NCBI GenBank assembly: GCA_021205695.1
Contig: JAJPXB010000058.1
Span: forward strand, 2,339-44,454
From: Clostridiales bacterium
GTDB lineage: Bacteria > Bacillota > Clostridia > Oscillospirales > Oscillospiraceae
Direction of reading: 5' to 3'
Length of the DNA stretch: 42,116 nt
Shown piece by piece: positions 1 to 8,800 of this stretch. A program made the position numbers and the translations under genes. The first letter of the stretch is position 1, and every line of letters begins with the position of its first letter. The notes below the pieces were generated by a model. It did not search any database and was not told the origin of the DNA. It worked only from the letters and a program-made list of their open reading frames with translations.

Positions 1-1429
1 TCATGGCGGAGAGGGGGCTCTCGCCGTCGTCGGTCGTCTCGTAGCTCTCCACCTCCGGGAGAATCAGGGGGAGCTGATCCTCCGGCAGGGGGACATAGCC
101 GCACTTGTCGCACTTGACGATGGGAATGGGCTCGCCCCAGTACCGCTGGCGGGAGAACACCCAGTCCCGGAGCTTGTAGTTCACCTTGGCGTGGCCGATG
201 CCCTCTTTTTCCAGGTGGTCGATCATGGCCTGCTTGGCCTCCCCCACCGTCATGCCGGTGAGGAAGCCGGAGTTCACCATGACGCCGGTGGCCACGTCGG
301 TAAAGGCGGCCTTGGTCACATCCACCTCGCCCTGGGTGCCCGCCACCACCTGGATGATGGGCAGGCCAAAGACCTGGGCAAACTCCCAGTCACGGGTGTC
401 GTGGGCGGGGACGGCCATAATGGCTCCCGTGCCGTAGGTGGCCAGGACGTAGTCGGAGATGAAGATGGGAATCTCCTGGTTGTTCACCGGATTGATGGCC
501 CGGACGCCCTCCAGACGGACGCCGGTTTTGTCGTGGGCCAGCTCCGTCCGCTCGAAGTCGGACTTGGAGGCCGCCTTTTGCACATAGGCCTCCACCTCGT
601 CATAGTTGGTCAGCTTGTCCTTCCACTTGGTCACATAGGCGTGCTCCGGGGCGATGACCATATAGGTGGCGCCGAACAGGGTGTCGCAGCGGGTGGTGTA
701 GACGGTGAGCACGTCCCCCTCGGTGGTCTGGAAGTTCACCTCCGCGCCGGTGGAGCGGCCGATCCAGTTTTTCTGCTGGATCTTGACCCGCTCGATATAG
801 TCCACATCGTCCAGGCCGTCGATGAGCTTCTGGGCGTAATCGGTGATCTTGAGCATCCACTGGCTCTTTTCCTTGCGCACCACCGGAGAGCCGCACCGCT
901 CGCAGACGCCCTCCACCACCTCTTCGTTGGCCAGGACGCACTTGCAGGAGGTACACCAGTTCACCGGCATGGTGGTCTTGTAGGCCAGGCCATGCTTGAA
1001 CAGCTGGAGGAAGATCCACTGGGTCCACTTGTAGTACTTGGGGTCGGTGGTGTCGATGAGCCGGTCCCAGTCAAAGGAGTAGCCCAGCATATGCAGCTGT
1101 CGGGTGAAGTTCTCAATGTTCCGCTTCGTGATGACGGCAGGGTGCATATGGTTCTTAATGGCAAAGTTCTCCGTGGGCAGGCCAAAGGCGTCGTACCCGA
1201 TGGGGAACAGCACGTTGTACCCGTCCATCCGCTTTTTCCGGGCGATCACGTCCATGGCGGTATAGGGCCGGGGATGTCCCACATGGAGCCCCGCCCCGGA
1301 GGGATAGGGGAACTCCACCAGACCGTACCACTTGGGCCGGGTGGCGTCCCCTGTCACCGCCCGAAAGGCCTTCGTCTCCAGCCATCTGTCCTGCCATTTC
1401 TTCTCAATGGCCACAAAATCGTATTTCAT
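1..1429 (-). CDS. leuS: Leucine-tRNA ligase (N-terminal 476 residues; 3' end outside window)
   Basis: Class Ia aminoacyl-tRNA synthetase that charges tRNA-Leu in the cytoplasm. The visible part begins [12 protein letters not shown], carries the HIGH-type ATP motif HVGH at residues 49-52, and has a cysteine-rich zinc-type insert (Cys 159, 162, 164, 176, 179). It then enters the CP1 editing domain (TTRCDTLFG), which hydrolyses mischarged tRNA. The gene runs off the left edge before the KMSKS loop, so the catalytic C-terminal half and anticodon domain are not seen. It is the last visible gene of the minus-strand cluster, 36 bp after rsfS, with only a weak ribosome binding site (GATGGGA). Family identity is certain; the truncation is only the window edge. 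Confidence 0.97.
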   Translation of the reverse strand, partial: MKYDFVAIEKKWQDRWLETKAFRAVTGDATRPKWYGLVEFPYPSGAGLHVGHPRPYTAMDVIARKKRMDGYNVLFPIGYDAFGLPTENFAIKNHMHPAVITKRNIENFTRQLHMLGYSFDWDRLIDTTDPKYYKWTQWIFLQLFKHGLAYKTTMPVNWCTSCKCVLANEEVVEGVCERCGSPVVRKEKSQWMLKITDYAQKLIDGLDDVDYIERVKIQQKNWIGRSTGAEVNFQTTEGDVLTVYTTRCDTLFGATYMVIAPEHAYVTKWKDKLTNYDEVEAYVQKAASKSDFERTELAHDKTGVRLEGVRAINPVNNQEIPIFISDYVLATYGTGAIMAVPAHDTRDWEFAQVFGLPIIQVVAGTQGEVDVTKAAFTDVATGVMVNSGFLTGMTVGEAKQAMIDHLEKEGIGHAKVNYKLRDWVFSRQRYWGEPIPIVKCDKCGYVPLPEDQLPLILPEVESYETTDDGESPLSAM

Positions 1430-1465
1430 TTCCCATCACGCTTTCTTTTCCGTTTGCGGGCGTCT

Positions 1466-1867
1466 CTACGCCCGGCTTTCCTCCAGCTGCTGCTTCCGCT
1501 CCCGACGGGACAGCTCCAACAGAGCGGAAATGTCCACCTGCTCCCCGTCCTTCCACAGCCGCTCCAGCTGGTAAAATTCCCGCTGCTCCGGCAGGAAGAT
1601 GTGTACCACCACGGTGGAGAAGTCCAGCAGCACCCAGCCGGACTCCCGCTCTCCCTCCTTGTGGTGGACAGTCTCTCCCAGGTTCTCCGCCGCCTCCTCG
1701 CACAGATCGGAGAGGGTGCGGATCTGGGTGGTGGAGGTGGCGGTGCAGAGGATGAAGTAGTCCGCCAGGATGGTGATGTCTCCCACCCGAAGCAGTTCGA
1801 TCTTCTGGGCCCGCTTGCTGTCCAGCGCCCGGATGAGGGCCTCGGCCAGCTCCTTTGCTTCTGCCAT
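1466..1867 (-). CDS. rsfS: Ribosomal silencing factor RsfS (DUF143 family)
   Basis: RsfS binds ribosomal protein uL14 on the 50S subunit and blocks subunit joining, lowering translation in starvation (known for the family). The 133-residue protein has the family core: ALDSKRAQKIELLRV near the start, then ADYFILCTATSTTQ and a C-terminal block containing SGWVLLDFSTVVVHIF. The ATG at 1867 is preferred: AAGGAA lies 8 nt upstream, whereas the GTG two codons earlier (1873) sits only 2 nt from it. The 3' end of nadD-yqeK overlaps this start region. The order nadD, yqeK, rsfS is typical of Firmicutes. Confidence 0.93.
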   Translation of the reverse strand: MAEAKELAEALIRALDSKRAQKIELLRVGDITILADYFILCTATSTTQIRTLSDLCEEAAENLGETVHHKEGERESGWVLLDFSTVVVHIFLPEQREFYQLERLWKDGEQVDISALLELSRRERKQQLEESRA

Positions 1868-1869
1868 GG

Positions 1870-3072
1870 TCACGCTTCCTTTCTATGGGCCAGGAGCCAG
1901 TCCCTGGCCTCCGCCGTCCGGGGATGCAGGCGGCCTCCCGTGGCGGCGGTGTGTTCAATGGTGATCTCCAGCCCCCGGAGAACGGCGGCGTCCAGGTCGA
2001 TCTCGATGAGCTGCCGCAGCTCATCCGCCCAGGCGTACCGCCGGTTCGGCTCGGCGTAGTCCGCAATATACAGGATCTTCTCCAGCAGGGTCATGTCCGC
2101 CTTCCCCGTGGTGTGCCAGCAGATGGCCTGACACACTGCCTCCGGCATTCCAAAGACCGCCCGGGCGATGCCGCAGGCGCTCTTGGCGTGGAGGAGAGGA
2201 AGGGTGGTTTTTTCCGTCTCGTCCAACAGAATACCATACTTTTCACAGGTTGACAACTGCTGTTGCAGGTCAAAATATTTGGTGCAGTCGTGGAGAATGG
2301 CCGCCTGCCGGGCCTGGCGCTCGTCCGCGCCCCAGCGCCGGGCCAGGCGGGCGGCGGTCTCCTCCGTCCCCCGGATGTGGGGGATGCGCCTGGCCCGCAC
2401 CATGGCGGCGCTGACCGCCCGAAGCTCCTCCAAGTTCAGGCGCTTCAGATCTGCCCGGGTCCCGTAGAGCCGGTGGCTCAGGATATAGCCCCAGACGCTC
2501 TCGTCCAGCCACTGACGGCCCCCGCCCAGGGGCAGGGCCTCCCGCACCTGGGTGGAGGACACCTCCACCAGTCCCGGGAGAGACACCTCCTCCACTCTGG
2601 CACGACAGTCCCGCTCCAGCCGTGCCCGCTGGGCGGCGAACCGCTCCGGCCCGTCTCCCGTCTCCCGGCCAAAGACGCACAGCCCCGCCAGGGCGGCGAT
2701 GACCTCCGGCTCGTGCCAGCGGTGGAAGGTGAGGAACATATCCGTCCCCATGAGCAGCCACAGATCGTCCTCCGGGTACATGGCCTTCACATACCGGAGA
2801 GTGTCGCTGGTGTAGCTCTTTCCCTCCCGGCCTGTCTCCAGGCTCAGCACCTGGACGGGGATGGAAAGCCCCAGCCGGTCAGCCATGATGCCGGTCATAT
2901 TCAGCCGATCCGCCGGAGCGGCGGAGCAGCCGGAGAGGGCCTTGTGAGGGGGCAGCCCCGCCGGGATGAGCAGCAGCCGATCCAGCCCGAGCTGCTCCGC
3001 CGCGCCCCGGGCGGCGGCCATGTGTCCCAGATGGGGCGGGTCAAAGGTGCCGCCGTAGACGCCGATCCTCAT
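1870..3072 (-). CDS. nadD: Fused nicotinate-nucleotide adenylyltransferase / YqeK HD-domain phosphohydrolase
   Basis: A 400-residue two-domain protein. Residues 1 to about 200 are NadD, which makes deamido-NAD from nicotinate mononucleotide and ATP: GGTFDPPHLGH at the N-terminus with the nucleotidyltransferase HxGH, and the C-terminal VSSTQVREAL motif. Residues from about 210 to 400 are a YqeK-type HD hydrolase (family activity: symmetrical Ap4A cleavage), with HIRGTEETA, AILHDCTKY as the HD motif and a later LYIADYAEPNR segment. In most Firmicutes these are two adjacent genes; here there is one uninterrupted frame. The start overlaps the yhbY stop by 4 bp (ATGA), indicating translational coupling. 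Confidence 0.93.
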   Translation of the reverse strand: MRIGVYGGTFDPPHLGHMAAARGAAEQLGLDRLLLIPAGLPPHKALSGCSAAPADRLNMTGIMADRLGLSIPVQVLSLETGREGKSYTSDTLRYVKAMYPEDDLWLLMGTDMFLTFHRWHEPEVIAALAGLCVFGRETGDGPERFAAQRARLERDCRARVEEVSLPGLVEVSSTQVREALPLGGGRQWLDESVWGYILSHRLYGTRADLKRLNLEELRAVSAAMVRARRIPHIRGTEETAARLARRWGADERQARQAAILHDCTKYFDLQQQLSTCEKYGILLDETEKTTLPLLHAKSACGIARAVFGMPEAVCQAICWHTTGKADMTLLEKILYIADYAEPNRRYAWADELRQLIEIDLDAAVLRGLEITIEHTAATGGRLHPRTAEARDWLLAHRKEA

Positions 3073-3395
3073 GTCTGGCTCCCCTGTTTTGGCCGCACCA
3101 GGACGATTTTATCCTTTTTGTCCTTCCGGTGGCTGGGCCGGTAGAGGACGAACTTGCTGCCGATGACCTGCACCGGCTCCGCCGGGACACGGCGGCACAG
3201 CTCCTCGCAGGCCGTCCGGGCGTCGTACTCCGAGTTCTCCAGCACCTTGCCCTTGACCAGCTCCCGGGCCTCCAGCGCGTCCCGGCACTGGGCGATGAGA
3301 TTCTCCGTGACGCCGTCCTTTCCCACGGTCAGGATGGTGTCGATGGTGTTGGCCATGCTGCGCAGCTGCGCCCGCTGCTTGCTTGTCAGTTCCAT
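3069..3395 (-). CDS. yhbY: YhbY-family CRM-domain RNA-binding protein
   Basis: A 108-residue single CRM-domain protein of the YhbY family, which binds pre-50S ribosomal particles (known for homologues). It begins MELTSKQRAQLRSMAN and contains the CRM segments TVGKDGVTENLI and ELVKGKVLEN, followed by VQVIGSKFVLYR and a basic tail. It has a good ribosome binding site (GGAG, about 9 nt upstream of the ATG). The stop overlaps the nadD start by 4 bp. It is separated from the upstream rdgB by 103 bp of hairpin-rich sequence. Confidence 0.93.
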   Translation of the reverse strand: MELTSKQRAQLRSMANTIDTILTVGKDGVTENLIAQCRDALEARELVKGKVLENSEYDARTACEELCRRVPAEPVQVIGSKFVLYRPSHRKDKKDKIVLVRPKQGSQT

Positions 3396-3429
3396 GGGTG
3401 ATGTCTCCTTTATTGTCTGTTGGGCTTCC

Positions 3430-3483
3430 TTGAAGGGGAATCTCCCCTCTCCTTTGGCTGCTCTGAAAGGGAGTCAGAGGAGC
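3430..3483. repeat. Two small hairpins in the rdgB-yhbY gap
   Basis: The 103-bp gap between rdgB and yhbY contains two adjacent inverted repeats: AGGGGA/TCCCCT at 3434-3448 with a 3-nt loop, and GCTGCTCTGA/TCAGAGGAGC at 3457-3483 with a 7-nt loop. Neither has a T-run on the minus strand, so they do not look like terminators. The composition resembles the palindromic intergenic repeats at 5745 and 21597, but alignment by eye is not good enough to call it the same family. Confidence 0.4.
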
Positions 3484-3498
3484 GCCCACCGCAGGCGT

Positions 3499-4092
3499 TC
3501 ACTTCTCCCCCAAATACGCCTCCAGCACTCTGCAAAACGCCCGCAGGGCGTTGCCCCGGTGGGAGATGGCGTTTTTCTCCTCCGGCGAGAGCTGCGCGAA
3601 CGTCTTTTTCAGTTCTGGCACCCAGAAGACCGGGTCGTATCCAAAGCCTTCGGTCCCCATGGGGGCATAGGCCACCGTGCCGTCGCACCGGCCCTGGGCG
3701 GTGAGCACCGTCCCGTCGGGAAAGGCGCAGGCGATGGCCGTCTCAAAATGGCAGGTGCGGGGGGTCAGCCCCTGGAGATTGCGCAGCAGCAGACGGTACC
3801 GCTGCTCGTCGGTGAGTCCCGCCCCGCCGTATCGGGCGGTATACACCCCCGGCGCGCCGTTTAGCGCGTCCACGCACAGTCCAGAGTCGTCAGAGATGGC
3901 GGGCAGGCCGCTGGCCTCCTGGACGGCCTTTGCCTTGAGCAGTGCGTTTTCCGCAAAGGTCGTTCCCGTCTCCTCCACGTCCACTTGGATGCCCAGCTGA
4001 GACTGGAGGACGACCTCTACCCCCAGCTGTCCCAGCACCTCCTGCATCTCCTTCAGCTTGCCCGGATTGTGGCTGGCCAGTACAAATTTCAT
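3499..4092 (-). CDS. rdgB: XTP/dITP diphosphatase (RdgB/HAM1 family)
   Basis: A 197-residue house-cleaning pyrophosphatase that hydrolyses non-canonical purine triphosphates (ITP, dITP, XTP) to monophosphates, keeping them out of DNA and RNA. Family signatures are the N-terminal ASHNPGKLKEM nucleotide loop, AISDDSGLCVDAL with the metal-binding Asp pair, GAPGVYTARY, the GFGYDPVFW block and the C-terminal SHRGNALR. Length is normal. The start overlaps the rph stop by 4 bp; an rph-rdgB pair is common in Firmicutes. Confidence 0.96.
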   Translation of the reverse strand: MKFVLASHNPGKLKEMQEVLGQLGVEVVLQSQLGIQVDVEETGTTFAENALLKAKAVQEASGLPAISDDSGLCVDALNGAPGVYTARYGGAGLTDEQRYRLLLRNLQGLTPRTCHFETAIACAFPDGTVLTAQGRCDGTVAYAPMGTEGFGYDPVFWVPELKKTFAQLSPEEKNAISHRGNALRAFCRVLEAYLGEK

Positions 4093-4814
4093 CGCTCTGC
4101 CTCCGCCAGCACCCGGTTTTGCAGCTCGATCAGCTCGCCGATGCCCTTGGCGCAGTAGCGAACCAGCTTCTGCTGCTCCTCCACGTCGAAGGGGCGGCCC
4201 TCGCCGGTGCCCTGTATCTCGATGAGCTTGCCCTCCTCTGTCATGACGCAGTTCAGGTCTACCATGGCGGCGGAGTCCTCCTCATAGCGCAGATCCAGCA
4301 GGAGGGCGTTTTCCACGATGCCGGCGGAGATTGCCGCCACGTTGTGGATGATGGGGTCTTCCCTGATCCACCCGTTCTTGTGCAGCGTCCGGCAGGCCAG
4401 GGCCAGGGCCACGAAGCCCCCCGTCACCGAGGCCGTCCGGGTGCCCCCGTCTCCCTGGAGCACGTCGCAGTCGACGGTGATCTGGTAGCCGGGGAGCTTT
4501 TTCAGATCCACTGCCGCCCGGAGAGAGCGGCCGATGAGCCGCTGGATCTCCGCAGAGCGGCCGGAGAGCCTGAGCTTGGACACGTCCCGGCGGCTCCGGT
4601 CCCGGTTGGCCCGGGGCAGCATATTGTATTCCGCCGTCACCCACCCCTCGTTCATGGGGACGTGGGGCGGCACCCGATTCTCCACCGAGGCGGTGATATA
4701 CACCTGGGTATCCCCGCACTTGATGAGACAGCTCCCCTCGGCAAACCGGTTGATGTTGGGAATGATCTCCACCGGCCGCATCTGATCCTTGGCCCGTCCG
4801 TCGATCCGTTTCAT
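4089..4814 (-). CDS. rph: Ribonuclease PH
   Basis: A phosphate-dependent 3'-to-5' exoribonuclease that trims tRNA and rRNA precursors. The 241-residue protein starts MKRIDGRAKDQMRPV, the canonical RNase PH N-terminus, and has RSRRDVSKLRLSGRSAEIQ, the QGDGGTRTASVTGG phosphate-binding region and a full-length C-terminus. The start at 4814 was chosen over an in-frame ATG at 4847 because GAGGAGG lies 8 nt upstream and homology begins exactly there. It sits 13 bp after ftsY and overlaps rdgB by 4 bp. Confidence 0.96.
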   Translation of the reverse strand: MKRIDGRAKDQMRPVEIIPNINRFAEGSCLIKCGDTQVYITASVENRVPPHVPMNEGWVTAEYNMLPRANRDRSRRDVSKLRLSGRSAEIQRLIGRSLRAAVDLKKLPGYQITVDCDVLQGDGGTRTASVTGGFVALALACRTLHKNGWIREDPIIHNVAAISAGIVENALLLDLRYEEDSAAMVDLNCVMTEEGKLIEIQGTGEGRPFDVEEQQKLVRYCAKGIGELIELQNRVLAEAER

Positions 4815-4827
4815 CCAAAAAGCCTCC

Positions 4828-5694
4828 TCAGATAAACGCCTTGACAAATTCGTCGGCGTCGAAATAGCGCAGATCGTCGATGCCCTCGCCCACCCCGGCG
4901 AACTTCACCGGCAGGCCCAGCTCCTGGGCGATGGCGATGGCAATGCCGCCCTTGGCGGTGCCGTCCAGCTTGGTGAGCACGATGCCGGTGATGCCGCAGG
5001 CCTCCTTAAACTGCTTGGCCTGAGTGAGGCCGTTCTGGCCCGTGGTGGCGTCCAGCACCAGCAGCGTCTCCTTGGAGCAGATGGGGCACTCCCGCTTGAT
5101 GACCCGGTCGATCTTGTTGAGCTCGTTCATCAGGTTGGTCTTGTTGTGCAGCCGTCCGGCGGTGTCCACCAGCACCACGTCGGTATACCGGGCGTTGGCG
5201 GCGTTGATGGCGTCAAAGACCACCGAGGCGGGGTCCGCTCCCTCCCCCTGCTTGATGATGTCCACGCCGCAGCGGTCTGCCCAGATGGTGAGCTGCTCGG
5301 TGGCGGCGGCCCGGAAGGTGTCGGCGGCGGCGAACATCACCTTCTTGCCCTCTTTTTTCAGGATGTTGCCGATCTTGCCGATGGTGGTGGTCTTGCCCAC
5401 CCCGTTGACCCCGATGAACAGGACGATGGAGGGCTGGCTGTACAAAATCAGCCGCTTGTCCCCCACGTTGAGCATATCGGCCAAAATCTCCCGCATGACC
5501 GCCTTGGCCTTTTCCGTGTCCCCGATGCGCTCCGCCTCGCACCGCTCCCGGAGCCGGGCCACCGCCTTCACCGCGGAGTCCACTCCCATATCGGAGAGGA
5601 TGAGCGCCTCCTCCAGCTCGTCATAGAAGTCGTCGTCCAGCTTGGTGTACATATTGAAGATGTTGATCTTCTTCAGTTTATCAAAAAATCCCAT
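4828..5694 (-). CDS. ftsY: Signal recognition particle receptor FtsY
   Basis: SRP receptor GTPase that docks ribosome-nascent chain complexes at the membrane with Ffh. The 288-residue NG-domain protein has a helical N domain (to about residue 90), the G1 P-loop GVNGVGKTTT, AAADTFRAAATEQL (G2), VDTAGR (G3) and TKLDGTAKGG (G4), then GVGEGIDDLRYFD at the C-terminus. There is no long acidic A domain, as in the short Gram-positive forms. The start at 5694 (MGFFDKLKK) has GGAG 9 nt upstream; an upstream in-frame ATG would add 25 unrelated residues. It follows smc. Confidence 0.97.
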   Translation of the reverse strand: MGFFDKLKKINIFNMYTKLDDDFYDELEEALILSDMGVDSAVKAVARLRERCEAERIGDTEKAKAVMREILADMLNVGDKRLILYSQPSIVLFIGVNGVGKTTTIGKIGNILKKEGKKVMFAAADTFRAAATEQLTIWADRCGVDIIKQGEGADPASVVFDAINAANARYTDVVLVDTAGRLHNKTNLMNELNKIDRVIKRECPICSKETLLVLDATTGQNGLTQAKQFKEACGITGIVLTKLDGTAKGGIAIAIAQELGLPVKFAGVGEGIDDLRYFDADEFVKAFI

Positions 5695-5744
5695 GTCGTA
5701 TCGCTCCTTTTGAAGTGGTGTGGGAAACAGAACCCTTTTATTGT

Positions 5745-5788
5745 GGCTCCCTCTGCCGCTTTGCGGCACCTACGCCCTTTCAGGGGGT
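5745..5788 (-). repeat. Dispersed palindromic repeat, copy 1 (smc-ftsY gap)
   Basis: In the 115-bp gap between smc and ftsY, the minus strand reads as a ~44-nt element containing CCCCTGAAAGGG and then CGCAAAGCGGCAGAGGG. The second block is identical over 17 nt to the plus strand at 21597-21641, between pheS and pheT, and the whole element aligns at about 80% by eye. The core TGCCGCAAAGCGGCA folds into a small hairpin. It probably belongs to a genome-wide intergenic repeat family. Confidence 0.55.
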
Positions 5789-5809
5789 GACGGGGATGCG
5801 CGCTTACGC

Positions 5810-8800
5810 TCACCCCTCGATGCCCAGCTCCTGCTCCACATCGTTGAGGTTGATGGTCAGGATGCGGCTGATGCCCTTTTCCTGCATGGTGACGCCATAG
5901 AGGACGTCCGCCTCCTCCATGGTGCCCCGGCGGTGGGTGATGCAGATGAACTGGGTCTTGTCCGTCATGCCGCGCATATACCGGGCGAAGCGGACCACAT
6001 TGTTCTCGTCCAGAGCGGCCTCGATCTCGTCCATCACCACGAAGGGGGTGGGGCGCACCTTCAAAAAGGCGAAGTACAGGGCGATGGCCACGAACGCCTT
6101 CTCTCCGCCGGAGAGAAGGGTGAGCACCTTCAGCGCCTTACCCGGGGGCTGCACCTTGATCTCGATATCGCAGTTGAGGATGTCCTTCGGGTCGGACAGC
6201 TCCAGGGTGGCCTTGCCGCCGCCGAAGAGCTGCGTAAAGGTGAGGGAAAAGGCCTCTCCGATCCGCTGGAACTGCTGGGCAAAGATCTTCTCCATCTCGG
6301 TGGTGATGCCGCCGATGATATCTGTCAGCTCGCCCTTGGCCTGCTGCACGTCGTCCCGCTGGCTGCTCAGGTACTCGTACCGCTCGTTCACCCGCTGGAA
6401 CTCCTCGATGGCCCCCAGGTTCACATTCCCCAGGCCGGAGATCTTCCGCTTCAGCTCGCCCACCCGGCGAGTGGCCTTCTGAGTGGACTCCAGCGCCTGC
6501 CGCTGGCTCTGGGCGCCGTCGTAGCTCAGCTCATAGCTGTCCCACAGCTTGTCCAGCAGCTGCTTTTCCTCCATGGCGGCCTGGGTCTTTTTCTGCTCCA
6601 GGGTGGAGCATTCCCGCTCCATCCGCAGCAGCTCGTCGTTTTTCTCCCGGGCGGCCTTGTCCGTCTGGTTCCGGCGGCCCTCCAGGGCCAGCTTTTGTCC
6701 GTTCAGCGCATCGATCTGCTCCTGCTGGGCGGCCTGCCGCTGGTAAAGGGTGGTCAGCGCCTGCTGGGCGCTCTCGATCTGGCTCTGGAGGCTCTCGTTC
6801 CTGCCCTCGAACTCCCTGATCTGGGCCAGTCGGGACGCCCGGTCGCCGGTGATGTCCCGTTCCATGGCCTTCAGCTCGTTCAGGGCGGCCTCGGTGGCCC
6901 CCTCCTCCGCCTCCAGGGCGGCCAGCTCCGCCCGGAGGGCGGCGATTTCGTTTTGCAGCGTCTCCTGCCGGGTGCGGAGGGCGGACTGATCCTCCTCCTT
7001 GCCCGCGCTCTCCTGCCGGGTGGCCTGCGCCTGCTGTTCCAGCTGGGCGATGCGCTCCTCCGCATTTCGGGTATCCGTATCCGTCTGGGCGCTCCGCCCC
7101 GCCAGGCTCTCCAGCTCGGCCCGGCTGGCCTGCTCCTGCTGCTCCAGGGCCTCGATGAGGATGCGGTACTGCCCCATCTCGCCTTCCAGCTTGAGCACCT
7201 GGTCGTCCTGCTCCCGCTTCTGGCCCTGGGCGGTCTCCACCTCGTAGCCCGCGGCGGAGACGTCTCGCCTGGCGCCGTCCAGGATGCTTCTGGCCTTCTC
7301 CAGGCTCTGCCGGACGCCCACGGCCTGCTCCTTCAAATGCTCCAGCTCGGTGGCCCGGGACAGGATGCCCGCGCTCCGGCTGGCGGAGCCGCCGGTCATG
7401 GAGCCGCCGGGGTTGAGCACCTGGCCGTCCAGGGTGACGATGCGGAAGCGGTGCCCGTACTTCCGGGCCATGGGGATGGCGCTGTCCATGCTGTCGCAGA
7501 CCACCACCCGGCCCAGCAGGTTGGAAAACACATTCTCATACTGGCTGTCATACCGGATGAGGGCGGAGGCAATGCCCACAAAGCCCGGCTCCTGCTCCAG
7601 TCCCCGCTCCCGCAGGGCGCCGGGGCGGATGTCCGACAGGGGCAGGAAGGTGGCCCGGCCCCCGTCCCGGTGCTTTAGATATTCGATGGCGGCCTTGCCG
7701 TCCTCGGCCCGGTCCACCACGATGTTCTGCATGGCGGCGCCCAGTGCGATCTCGACGGCCACGGTGTACTCCTCCGGCGCCCGGAGCAGCCCCGCTACGG
7801 GGCCATGGACGCCGTTCAGCCGCCCCCGCTGGGCCGCCTGCATCACCGACTTCACCGCCTTGGAGTAGCCCTCGTACATCTTCTCCATCTCGGCGAGCAT
7901 CTTAATGCGGCTCTGGATGTCGTTGTCCTCCATGGTCAGGCGGTTGGCCTGGCCGGTGCAGGTATCCAGACGCTTCTGCCGGGTCTGGAGCCGGAGCTGA
8001 TAGCCGCTGATCTGATTGGCCAGCTCCTCTGCGCGCACCCGGGCCTGGCTGAGCTCGCTCTGCTTGTCCGCCGCCTCCGCCCGGAGAGCGTCCAGACGTT
8101 GAGCATTCTCCTGTATCTGGGCTTTGATCGCGGTGTCCCTGTCCAGCAGCTCCTGCTGGGCGGCGGCCAGGGCGGAGAGCAGCGCCCTGGCGTCGGCGAC
8201 GGAGGCAGTCTCCGCCGCCGCTCTCGCCCGAAGCGTCTCGATCTCCTGTCCCAGGCTCCCCGCCTGGGCGGTCAAATCATCTCCCGTCAGCTGTTTTTCG
8301 CTGAGGCTCCGGGTCAGCTCCCGCTGATTCGTCCGCAGCTCCTCCAGCCGGCGCTCTCTCTGGCTGATCTGGGCGGCCACCGAGTCCGCCCGGCCCTCCT
8401 GCTGGTCCAGCTCCCGGGTCAGCCGCTGGGCGTTCTCCCGGTTGTTCTGGACCTTATTCTTCAAAATGGCGATATCCGACTCCCGCTGGTTGGCCTCTGC
8501 CGTCAGGCCGGAGAGCTGCGTCCGGAGCTGGTCGCTCTCCACGTCCATCTGCCGCATCTGGGCGGAGAGCTCCTCCGTCCGGTGGTACAGCTCCTCCTGC
8601 CGGGCGGCGGCCTCGTCCCGCTGACGGACGGCGGCGTCGTAGTCGCTGTAGAGCTTCCGGTTCCCCTGGCGGAGCCGGTCCAGCTGGTCCATCCACAGGG
8701 AGATCTCCAGCCCACGCAGCTCGTCCCGGTAGCGGAGGAACTCCTTCGCCCTGGCGGACTGCTCCCGGAGCGGCTCCACCTGGAGCTCCAGCTCGGAGAT

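Noticed and set aside
191-2059. Long plus-strand open frame opposite leuS and rsfS
   Set aside because: Antisense shadow of two certain genes, without a matching ribosome binding site or recognisable domain. The same applies to long frames opposite smc, ade and ppdK.
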